DNA of 64,000 nucleotides from Clarkia xantiana subsp. parviflora (lineage: Eukaryota > Streptophyta > Magnoliopsida > Myrtales > Onagraceae), in the NCBI GenBank assembly GCA_036873135.1, contig JAPTYO010000007.1, positions 11,080,763 through 11,144,762 of the forward strand, in the 5' to 3' direction. Below the pieces are notes generated by a model, which saw only the letters and a program-made list of their open reading frames with translations, was not told the DNA's origin and did no database searches. Every line of letters starts with the position of its first letter. Position 1 is the first letter of the stretch. Shown in pieces: positions 36,268 through 45,896 of the stretch. The translations under genes and the position numbers were made by a program.

Positions 36268-37379
36268 CAGGGGCGTAGCTACGTACAGCTGAGGGGTTGC
36301 AACTTTATAAAAATTAGTATATATACTAGTGGATATTTAAATGTTGATGCCCATCAGTTTATGAAAAAAATGAATGTTGCACCCCGCATTTAAATAGGAA
36401 AGTGGTGCAACATTAAATATGAATGTTATATATATATATATATATATTATTTATTTAATATATATATAGTTTGTATGTATAAGTGCATATCTAAAATTAT
36501 ATCTGGCTATTTAAGTTACAATATATATTTATTCAAATAAATATATTCAAAAGTATTACAATTTGCAAAAGTCTGTTTGTCCATAACGTAGTTCAATGAG
36601 CAGTATTTTTGGTGAATTTCATTGAAAAATATATATTTGAATCTGTTGATAATGAGTATGTTATGTTTTATCTTCAAAGTATAAAAAATCGCAATAGTCA
36701 TTGTAATTATTATTTTTAAACTTTTAAATTATTATACTATATTTTATAGTTTTTTTTCATATGATTTTTTTTTCATTTTTCACAAGTATTTTTTTTTTTT
36801 TTTTAATAATTAATCGTATACAATGTTTTGAACTATTTACCCATATAACAACCTAAGAAATTCAAAATATTAAAATATGTCGCAAATTTAGCCAAATGCC
36901 AGAATACCCACATTGTTGCTGTCTAAACATCGGCATCGCCCCAAATTTTTTAGGCGCTACTGTTCTAAGCAAGACGCATAACTTTCCCCCCATTTTGGCT
37001 TTTTTTTTATTGCTGAATTTTCATATTTTAATTAATGTAAATGATTTATATAATTTTATGATTTTTTGTCTAAAACTCTATTGAGTTAGGTTGTACAGTT
37101 TGGTCGGGTTAACTTAGAAGGTAATAATTTTAAACATTTTTATCCTCTAAGGTTAATCCAGTCAAACTGTACACACAATTTAATTAAATTTTAGAATTTA
37201 AGGTTTATATAATTTTAAGATTATTTAAGGAATTATTTAAATCTGTTGATTTTTTTTATTCTAAAACAGTGATTTAATTTTTGACACATTTTGATATTAG
37301 GATTTTTTAAGGTTGGTATATGGGTAAAAAAAACTGACCACTCTTGCAACCACTGGCTCCGGTTCTGGCTACGCCACTG
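36268..37379. mobile_element. Non-autonomous hAT element with 8-bp TSD TGTAGAGA
   Basis: 1112 bp. The left end CAGGGGCGTAGCTACG and the right-end complement CAGTGGCGTAGCCAG are inverted repeats. TGTAGAGA is duplicated perfectly at 36260-36267 and 37380-37387. The interior is AT-rich, with a (TA)n run near 36427-36446 and no transposase motif. TIR type resembles that of the hAT at 26976-28474. Confidence 0.9.
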
Positions 37380-37623
37380 TGTAGAGAAATAGAATGAATA
37401 AAAAAGTTAGCTAGTTTCTTACTTGATACTTTCATTTATATAAGGTATTTGCAACTTCATTTGTCTCTTGATAGACATGTCAAAATCTACATCTTTTAAA
37501 TCTTATTATTAAATTTTTATAACCGCAAACGAGAAAACGCATAAGAGAAAAGCATATTGACTAATCATTATGAGCCCCCTTCCAACTCGTTATAACCAGA
37601 TTAGAGAAAGGAAGAAATCGGTC

Positions 37624-37774
37624 AGTATTTTTTTCAACAAATCTCATCCTTGTCAAAGTTATAGGATAGGAAGCTCTTATCGCGCAAAGCAAGCAGCGCA
37701 GTATTTTTTTCAACAAATCTCATCCTTGTCAAAGTTATAGGATAGGAAGCTCTTAGCGCGCAAAGCAAGCAGCG
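37624..37774. repeat. Recent 76-bp tandem duplication
   Basis: Two almost identical units begin AGTATTTTTTTCAACAAATC at 37624 and 37700. They share TTATAGGATAGGAAGCTCTTA and differ only in a few bases near GCGCGCAAAGC. No coding meaning seen. Confidence 0.92.
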
Positions 37775-38927
37775 AAGGAACGTAAGCGAAAGAAATGACT
37801 TTTTTTCTTTTCTTCTTTCAATACTAACTAGCAGTGAAAACTCTTTTTGTTCACTTTTCAAGCCTAGTTAAAATCATGGTTGTTAGTTAGCATTAGCCTC
37901 TCCTTGTTCATTTTTCTTTACAGAAGCAGATAATAAAGTGCATGAAAACTGCTTATAAACAAAGTTTAAACGCACAATCAATAGGAGTATATCCAGCTTT
38001 CTAGGACCCTTCTTCCTAATAGCTAGGCAGTAATAAGAAATGATCAGCATTTGAAAATGGTAAGCATTATCACATATTATTTTGTGTACTTATAGAACAT
38101 CCAGGTCTATAATGTAATGATTGAATTTGGAAGTTCTTAGTGATTATCAAGTCAAATTGAATGCTCACAACTCGGCCATGAGATTATAGCATATTCCAAG
38201 TTTTCGTGAAAAACTTGATATCCAGTCCTACGGTTCCATTAGAGAATCCGTCATTGTTCAGTTTGATCCTTAGAACAGGTGGTTTCCGTCTAAAATGTCA
38301 ACTGTAAGAATTTTACTTGTCATTGCTACAGCATGAAATTGGAAACAACTAATAATTTGTAGTTGTAATTCGTACGATATTTATTAAAAAAATATATGTT
38401 ATTATGAAGTGTATAAATAATATAATAGATAAAGTTATAATGATTTTGCAAAATTGTCCCTAAATAGTAGGTCGGGTTAGCTGGGGAGCACATGCTAACC
38501 ACCGGACGTCGTGGCTTAGCCTACATTGTTTCATCCACAAGAAAAGAAGAAATAAAAGCTGATCTTTCTCTCTAACGTACGCATCTGATTCTGATCTCGT
38601 GTTATACACATTCCTCCCAACTGAAAAAAAAGGCAAACCCCCAACGTACACAAAGAAGCAAAGCAACATTATCTTCTTCACGTCACATAAATGAATATAC
38701 ATACTCCACAAAACAATCTTCTTCTTTGCTAAGAAAAGAATTTACCCAACATGCATGCATGCACTTCATGTACATTATCAATCAAATCAAAGAATTAATT
38801 AATTAATAGAGTCAAAAGAATATATATGTGCATTGATCCATCTAACCCTTTCCCGTAAAAAAAATGTTAAAAAAATAATAACAACTTGTAATTAAGTTGT
38901 AACCTTTTCACGACGGATATTTTCTGA
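37775..38927. other. Intergenic DNA; 3' side of the zinc-finger gene
   Basis: No gene seen. The part next to 38927 should hold the 3' UTR of the minus-strand C2H2 gene. Confidence 0.4.
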
Positions 38928-40019
38928 TCAGTAATGGCAATCAACCAGAGTGGGAGAAGCTGAGAAGACTTTAGCAGAGGAAGACGATGAGGGCTGGCTC
39001 GTCTTCTTATCTATCTGTTGTTGTAACTTGTTATTATTCTCAACTGTAGCCGCCATTGCCGTGGTCTCTTGATGATCCTGACCGCTCGCAGGTAGGTTTA
39101 GATCCAAATCCAACGATAGAACCTCTTTCGCCTCCGCTGAGGGGTGGTGCTCCTCCGTCTGATCAAGCTCGAGCTTGTCGATCAATGGGGTTAAGGACAA
39201 AGTGGTAATATTGGGATTCGCCACGATTATGGGGGTTTTGTTGTTGTAGCCATTGGTGTGAATATTATGGGGTGCGGAACGGTGGCGCCTCATGTGGCCA
39301 CCGAGTGCCTGGCCAGACATGAACTCGGCACCGCATATGGAACACTCATGAACCTTGCTAGTATTATTCCCATTGTTGTTGTTGTTGGTGCTCAAGTGAA
39401 GAGAAAGAGATGAGGTTTTCCTAAAGTGCCCTGCACCGGGCTGGTCATGATCGGTATGATCGGAGGGCAATAATGTAAATAGTTGCTTCTTGTCTTGAAG
39501 AGGTGTTGTAGGGAAGAATTGAGAATGGTGATCTCCTGTTCCTGGTCCTAGCTTGGGTTTCTTGTGGCTAGCTCTATGGCCACCCAGAGCCTGAAAGGAA
39601 GGGAATGTTCTATTGCACGTCTTGCACTCGTACACGTAGTAACCTGCCGTCTTGTTCCCGGTCTCTAAGTACCTCTTGCTATTGTATTTGATGATTGGTG
39701 GTTGTTGATGATGATTAGAAGGAGGTGGAGGAGGAGGAGGATAGTAGTAATAATGTTGCTCATCCTCCTGCTCCTTATTATTATTAAGATGATGATGATG
39801 ATGGGGAGAGTCTGGTGATGGCTTAGATTGGCCTTGGGCGAGAAGAATGAGACAATTGGCCATGTCTTCTTCCTCCTCGGTGCTTGACATGATGTCGTTG
39901 CTATGGTCGGGAACAACCTCGAACGGTGTTGGTGAATGTGGCTTTTGACGCTTTGTCCTCTTCCCCTTAGCTGATGAACACACTTGAGGAGGAGGAGGAG
40001 GATATGGATGATCTTCCAT
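38928..40019 (-). CDS. C2H2 zinc-finger repressor, ZAT5-like (C1-2i type)
   Basis: Intronless frame of 363 residues. It has two plant Q-type fingers, YECKTCNRTFPSFQALGGHR (about 130-152) and HECSICGAEFMSGQALGGHM (about 224-246), each with the QALGGH signature that contacts DNA. The N-terminal part has a basic B-box-like KGKRTKRQK (18-26, likely nuclear localisation) and an L-box-like EEDMANCLILLAQG (50-63). The C-terminal part has an EAR motif LDLDLNL (303-309), known to recruit TOPLESS-type co-repressors. Low-complexity His, Tyr/Pro and Asn runs lie between these. This layout is that of ZAT-class stress or growth repressors; the long N-terminus points to ZAT5 rather than the short ZAT10/12 type. 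The DNA target and stimulus cannot be read from the sequence. Confidence 0.93.
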   Translation of the reverse strand: MEDHPYPPPPPQVCSSAKGKRTKRQKPHSPTPFEVVPDHSNDIMSSTEEEEDMANCLILLAQGQSKPSPDSPHHHHHLNNNKEQEDEQHYYYYPPPPPPPSNHHQQPPIIKYNSKRYLETGNKTAGYYVYECKTCNRTFPSFQALGGHRASHKKPKLGPGTGDHHSQFFPTTPLQDKKQLFTLLPSDHTDHDQPGAGHFRKTSSLSLHLSTNNNNNGNNTSKVHECSICGAEFMSGQALGGHMRRHRSAPHNIHTNGYNNKTPIIVANPNITTLSLTPLIDKLELDQTEEHHPSAEAKEVLSLDLDLNLPASGQDHQETTAMAATVENNNKLQQQIDKKTSQPSSSSSAKVFSASPTLVDCHY

Positions 40020-40580
40020 ATTAAATTCACAACAGGAATAATTGAATAATTAGTAGCATAGAAGAATATATAACAACAACAACAACACTAGATAGATAGA
40101 GAGAGAGATGTGTAGGTAGGGTTAGAGAGGTATGTGTACGTAGGAATAGTAGCTAGCTAAGGGGTTAGATTTATACGTAGAGAGGGAGGGAGGAGATAGC
40201 TATATAATAAGGGAAGAAGAAGATGAAGAAGACATGCAATCTTAATAATTGCAATGAAAGAACACTAACTGTACAAAGATGAGAGAGAGAGGGATAGAGA
40301 CAGAGATGAAACTCAATCTAAGAACAGAGAAATCAAACAGAAATGATGTAAATTTAGAAGGGAGAACTAACTAGGAATAGAGACGAATAGGCGGTGGTGA
40401 AGTGTATTCATTCATTAATATTTAGAGAGCTTCTCTTCTCTTATCTTGTTGTCTTTGTATATTGTCTTAATGAGACGGGAGGTGGTTAATGTGAGAGACT
40501 CCCCTTCTCACTCTCTTTCGAACACTTTGCCAACGAACTTCCACTTTCGTCTACCCTATATATATATATATATTATATAC
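40020..40580 (-). promoter_or_regulatory. Leader and promoter region of the ZAT5-like gene
   Basis: Immediately upstream (minus strand) lie long CT-rich tracts (GA-rich on the plus strand, 40090-40330) and a (CAA)n run at 40070-40086, typical of a plant 5' leader. A (TA)n TATA-like stretch sits at 40558-40576. The transcription start is not determined. Confidence 0.4.
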
Positions 40581-40960
40581 ATTCGTACGTACACTCCACC
40601 CCCAACTCCATATACTTTTTTTTTATTTCTAATAATAATCAACGCCTTCGGCCAAAAAAAAAAAATAATAATCAACGCCATGTGAATATACTTACGCAAA
40701 ATCAGGTCACAACTGTGTGTTGGATAATATTATTTGTAAACATGACGCGATCAATTTACTAAATTCTTTTAGTACTCTAATTTAATACATGAGGTGTACA
40801 TTTGTTATTTATATTCTCATTCATATCTTAATACGAGAGAAAATATCATAAATTAATTAGTCTCCGTTAATTACCATATTTTATATTAGTTGATTGAGAG
40901 ACGATGTTTTTTATTACTTGTCTTATAGCGAATTACACGGCTATAATATAGAAGGGTTAA

Positions 40961-41367
40961 GAGCATCCACAATGGTTTTACATTCTTTAAAGTTGCCACG
41001 TAGACATTTATGTACACTTTAAGTAATACGTAAATTTAAGACACACGTAAAAAATATTTTCTCTGCAAACGTATTACTTAAACATATTCCTTAAATAATT
41101 TTATTATTAAATTTTTCAACAACCACCAATAAGATATTAGCATTAATTATAAAACGAATTAATTTATAATAAAAAATTGGTAACGTAACACATAGTGCAT
41201 TACTTATATTTAAGGAATGCTTTATGTAAAAACATAAATTTACTTGTGGGTCCCATCTTTAAGGAATGCTATGTAAAACCACTATAGATAATTTTTATTG
41301 CTTTACTTAAATAAACATGTAGGACCCACGTTTACGTAATATTTACGTAATACCACTGTGGATGCTC
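40961..41367. mobile_element. Tourist-like (PIF/Harbinger) MITE with TSD TAA
   Basis: 407 bp. The left end GAGCATCCACAATGG is matched by the complement of the right end (GAGCATCCACAGTGG). TAA lies at 40958-40960 and 41368-41370. A 3-bp TSD of this type with such TIRs is characteristic of PIF/Harbinger MITEs. Internal phrases such as ACGTAATA repeat. No coding capacity. Confidence 0.88.
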
Positions 41368-41370
41368 TAA

Positions 41371-41999
41371 TAACTAAAAAACACTGTCCAATGTAAAAAT
41401 TAGGTGTGTGAAGTTTCAAATGTTAAACTGTAGTGTCCAATGTTTCAATTTTGTTAAAATGTGGTGTCTCGGTGTAATTACTTTAGAGAAATCAATTTCG
41501 ACGAAACCGACTATTAAATTCAAGCTCTCATACCCTTCTCGTCATCTTACCGGGACCGTCACCTAAGAAGTTGGTCATATCCGTGCAGGTAAATCTCGCT
41601 CCGTTGTCGTTGGAAAATCGCTCCACACCACTCTGCTAAAAACCTTTTTTTTGTATGTTCAACTTTTGTGTGAAATTTGATGATTTTGTGAAAAGTAAAG
41701 AGTGATGGATTATGAGTAGGTGAGTGGCTTGATGAAAATGATTGAAGGGAGATGAAAAGACGCGATGAGACACCAAATTTCAACAAAAATGAAACTTGGG
41801 AGAGTCCAATTTAACATTTCATACTTCAGACACCTAATCTTAACATATGGTAAACCTTAAATAGTTTTTTTAGTTATTAACCCAATATAGAAACATATAT
41901 ATTACATTACAAACATAGAAACACGGCTATAGACTGACTATGGTAACAAACATATCTCTATAATAGGGTCCACTCAACCCGGAGTTATAGTCGAAATGA
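41371..41999. other. Intergenic DNA
   Basis: No gene recognised. The right part may still include 3' sequence of the copia relic that is too decayed to align by eye. Confidence 0.4.
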
Positions 42000-42344
42000 C
42001 ATTGTGCAAGCCAATTTGACTATAAGATTATCGAATTGAGTTCGATCATGAAAGTATTTGAAAAATCATTACAAATTTTTCCATGCACAAAATGACAATT
42101 AATATCGAGATATACTTATACTTGCTAGTAATATGTATAACAACTTGGTTATCACAATAGAGAGACTTGAGACGCGCACAAGAGAGGCAATCCAATGAGC
42201 TTATAAAGTCATAGCTCCATATTCCGCTTAAGCAGAGGAACGACTAATCGTGTTCTGCTTTTTGGATTTTCAAGAGATGAGGGAGCCACCAAATATACAC
42301 AGAAGCCAGAAACGAATCGACATGTGCTTGGACAAGCTGCATAA

Positions 42345-42934
42345 TCTATATCTATATATATAATAAGGCAAGAGGAGAGAGGTAGGGAGAGTGTAGTTTC
42401 GCCACGTCAGCACGGTAAGTTCATCACAAATCGACACGTCAGCATTACTAACCAATTAAAACATGACACCTCATCTCTCTTATTAATCTATTTTTATTAT
42501 TTATATTAAACACATAAGCAATTAAGAGTAATTAAAAGTCAATTTCAAATACTAATTTTTCTCTCCACCTCTTGGTTTTCTCTTCTCCATATCTGAAATA
42601 TATATATATATATATACATATATTAGAAGAAATGTGTGAAGAAAATATGGATGAATTACGATTTTCATAATTTTCAGCAGATGCAATCTTTATACTCATC
42701 ACTTTAATCTATATATATAGAAGCAAGAGGAAAGAGAGTATAGCAAAAGAGAGTGCTAATGTTTCTTTTTTTAAGTTATATCGATGTAGGGTATTTCGGT
42801 CAAGGTTAATTCTATAGAATCCCGATAGCTGAAAGAAAGCCAAGAAGAAAATTAGACATTTCAATATTTTCCATACATATTAATATTTACGGTTTAGCAA
42901 GTCGCCCTGCGCGTAGCGCAGGGTTAGCACCTAG
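42345..42934 (+). mobile_element. Helitron D in the copia RNase H region
   Basis: The 5' end TCTATATCTATATAT starts at 42345 after A (42344); the 3' end CTAG is at 42931-42934 before T (42935). A perfect 8-bp hairpin CCCTGCGC/GCGCAGGG (42905-42912, 42916-42923) lies eight bases before the CTAG. Joining 42344 to 42935 restores copia RNase H coding order. 590 bp, no coding capacity. A second, similar 5' terminus occurs inside it at 42708. Confidence 0.85.
42708..42934 (+). repeat. Internal second Helitron 5' terminus sharing the same 3' end
   Basis: TCTATATATATAGAAGCAAG at 42708 follows A and resembles the outer 5' end (TCTATATATATAATAAGGCA at 42351). Both continue with AAGAGGA.AGAGAG. With the shared 3' end this would be a complete 227-bp Helitron. 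Confidence 0.7.
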
Positions 42935-43069
42935 TTTGAGTAAAAGAAACCACTGATCTATAAAAAAAGATTCGGCATGAAAGAAAAGGCTTAGTCCTGG
43001 GGCTTTTTTTAAGTACCCTAGGAGATGACGAGCAACCTTGAAATGCATTTGTGGACAACATAAATAATA

Positions 43070-43809
43070 GGGTTAAGAACACAATAGGGGCCTGAATGTT
43101 TGCCCATGTTGCCAAAAGGGGTCTGAATTGAAAAAACGTATTATTTAGGGCCTGAATTTTGAGTTTTGTGTATAAGTGAGGTCTCCGTCTATTTTTTCTG
43201 TTAAAAGTGACGGAAAGTGGTCACATGCCAAGCATGTGACCAAAAATAATTTGAAAACCCGAAAATGTCCTTTGACCAAAGTGTGTCTCTCATATGTTTG
43301 ACCTAAAATGACGAAAATACCCTTTAAGCCACCATAGCTCCGGCGACCACCACTACCCCGACTCCGGCGACCACCACCGGCCTCCGGCGACCACCACCGA
43401 CCTCCGGCGACCACCACCAACCTCCGGCGACGACCGAAAAGCTCCGATCGGAGCCAAAAAAGCTCCGATCGGAGGCCGGTGGCGGTCGCCGGAGGCCGAT
43501 GGCGGTCGTCGGAGGCCGGTGGTGGTCGCCGGGCGGTGGCCGGAGCGTGGTGGCCTTAAGGGCATAATTAGTGTGTAGGGGTATTTTAGACATTTCACAT
43601 TTTATTAATTAAATTGATAAATTGTATAATAATTACAAAATGGTATTTTTGTCTTTTCACGTGGTTCTGTTAGATTTAACAGAAAATTTGGACGGAGACT
43701 TGAAAAAACACAAAACTCAAAATTCAGGCCCTTAATAATACGTTTTTTCAATTCAGACCCCTTTTGGCAACATGGACAAACATTCAGGCCCCTATTGTGT
43801 TCTTAACCC
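43070..43809. mobile_element. Mutator-like element with about 110-bp TIRs and a GC-rich core
   Basis: 740 bp. The left end GGGTTAAGAACACAATAGGG and the following 90 bases are repeated as complement at the right end, including CCCATGTTGCCAAAAGGGGT and GGGCCTGAATTTTGAGTTTT. The 9-bp flanks TAAATAATA (43061-43069) and TAAACAATA (43810-43818) match at 8 of 9 positions. Removing the element and one flank restores the copia reading across the site. The core (43325-43560) is made of CTCCGGCGACCACCAC-like units and their complements, forming a large potential hairpin. Open frames across this core are artefacts of the repeats. Confidence 0.85.
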
Positions 43810-44742
43810 TAAACAATATCCGAACGATTGTATGTGCAATAAAGGAGGCGCTCAATAATTCGTCGATATATATGAGGGTCAGTAAGTAGCTCTCCAACAT
43901 CAGCATCCAATTTTGTATAAGCCATTGGTAAGTTGGAAGACTTGATAACTAGGCAACAAGTATTCATTAAGAAGTTGTATGGTATATTCACTGGATCTGC
44001 CACGTGAATAACCTCTTCTTCCTCTTGTGTTCAAGTTTTATTTGAACTTGAACCTCATCAGCCCTGTTAATCTGAGAAATCTTCTGCTTATGTACATTAA
44101 GTGAACTTTGCAGTTCATCAAATGCAATCTGATCAATATCATGTGCTTCTTCAATATATAACACAAAACACATAATCAAACTTCCGATTAAAAGATCTCG
44201 TGATATTTCCTACTATGGCAGTATCTTGTAGAACTTCACCAAACAACCTCATGTTTTCACTGATTTTCATGGTTCTCGAGAAATTTGTTAGAATCTTCTA
44301 CATCTTTCATATGTAACAACTCAAACTCTCTCTCTTTAAACATTGTTGTTGAGCTTTCTTTATTCTGGATGTACATCATGTACATATGCCCTTCTTCATC
44401 ATTGAATCTCAAATCGACTTATAAGAGTCTTTGCAGAGAATACTCTCTAAAGTCACCCAATCTATATACTTTGAAACATGATGTTCTTAGCATTGAGCTC
44501 AATCAAACTCCGTTTTTAATCTCTCTATAAAATTAACGCCATTAATGATCACCCATTTTTCAACAACATCGCAATACTATTTTGCTCTTAATATATTCTC
44601 CATGATAAGACCCCACTGATTGTAGTTCTTTTCATTAAAATTTGATATAGTTAAATCCCTGAAATCACTGTTTTCCGTTCCTACAGAAATTTGAACGCAA
44701 GACAAACCACTTAAACTCGATGAAGGATTTCCTGAACCCTAA

Positions 44743-44755
44743 AACTCTAATACCA
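44743..44755 (-). other. Copia primer-binding site
   Basis: The complement reads TGGTATTAGAGTT, one base away from the initiator-Met-tRNA PBS TGGTATCAGAG common in plant copia elements. It lies two bases from the LTR edge, which fixes orientation (minus). Confidence 0.75.
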
Positions 44756-44757
44756 CA

Positions 44758-45827
44758 TGTAAATTTAACTTACTTTTGTTGCAAACAAGGAATTACTTAT
44801 CAATGAAGAAACCAAACTAATTAGAATCTGAATTTTGGAGATGAACACATAGAGAACAAAACTGAAAACTTCAAATCTATTCATTAACCAAAATTGAGTT
44901 TCATTCATACAATACATATATCTAAAACTGAAAAACTACATTACAAACCAAGAAACTACTTAACCCCACTACAAAGTAACTTTCTCAACTTAAAAGCTAT
45001 AATTAGATGTCAACAAACCTTAATTAAAACCACTTAACTAAACTGACTCAATCATAAAACAAAACTTTGACTTAGTAAACCATCTGTGACTTCAATGACA
45101 AGTCTTCTTTCTTCAAGCTCAAGTAACTTGTTTTTCAGTTCCAAGTTACAGCTCAGTTTTCTTCTACTTGAACTTGAAAGCTTCTTCACTTGATATGAGA
45201 TCATCTTCATGCAATTGTGACCTTGTTTAGTTGATTAACACTTACATTTGGGAAAAGAGCATGGTTAGAGCTCCAAGGAAGGAAATTACGGGTTGTAATG
45301 CTAAGCTTTTTAGAGGTGATTTCATGTTTACTACTCAATAATGAAGAGGGGATCATTTGAGTTGTTTCTCAACCCAATCGATACAAACACTTTGAGAAGA
45401 TTCAGAGTTGATGGTTTGGTTTGGTCCAACTTCATGACTCCATATTTTTGTAGAGAATTGCACTCTCCAAAAAGAGGCAGCTCTTTTGTTCTTAATTAGC
45501 TAGGTAGTGGCCTTCCATTTTTCAATGCCTTGATATTTCTAAACTGGAGGAATAGCTTTTAGTAGTGGTGGTAAACTTTTACGTTCAATGCAATCTCCTT
45601 CATATTTTAAACTTCGGAATCAACATTTACTCAGCTTAAAGAAAGCGAAATGGGGTTGTATAATCGCTTTCTATGACTTTTCATTCATTTGAATCTTTAC
45701 AGTACACTTGTTCGGCTGACTTGGCAGATCCATCCAATTGCTTGCCGTCAATCAAGTCTGAGATAGACTTGCTTAGATTACATTACATTATTCAAAGGAA
45801 TAGAAGAAGATAGAGATGTGCTTAACA
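44758..45827 (-). repeat. Probable 5' LTR of the copia relic
   Basis: On the minus strand it begins TGTTAAGCAC (45827) and ends TTTACA (44758), i.e. TG...CA, directly before the primer-binding site. The left end is well supported by the PBS. The right end rests only on the TG start, because no partner LTR is present for comparison. It ends about 70 bp from the pullulanase stop codon, so it may overlap that gene's 3' UTR. Confidence 0.5.
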
Positions 45828-45896
45828 TTCTACCCTTTTATAGTCAATTGATAATTATTTATTAGCTGGTAGTATTGCCATATCAAACCTGCAAAT

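Larger units (their letters stand above)
42000..45827 (-). mobile_element. Ty1/copia relic, internally deleted and twice interrupted
   Basis: On the minus strand, from right to left, there is one LTR (44758-45827), then a primer-binding site (44743-44755). Gag follows (UBN2-type, with FDELQSSLNVHKQ, about 44300-44010). Then comes the end of the reverse transcriptase (LDADVGELLTDPHIYRR, 43990-43815), the RNase H entry RHLLGYLKKAPGLSLFF (about 42965-43025), and RNase H proper with GFCVYIFGGSLIS and WKSKKQ (about 42230-42330), ending near a CHFVHGKIC-like phrase (about 42080). Protease, integrase and most of RT are deleted at a junction near 44000. Helitron D (42345-42934) and a MULE (43070-43809) interrupt it. 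The left LTR was not found. All frames are broken. Confidence 0.82.

Noticed and set aside
43145..43598. Gly/Arg/Val-rich open frames as possible genes
   Set aside because: They are translations of the GC-rich palindromic repeat core of the MULE at 43070-43809.
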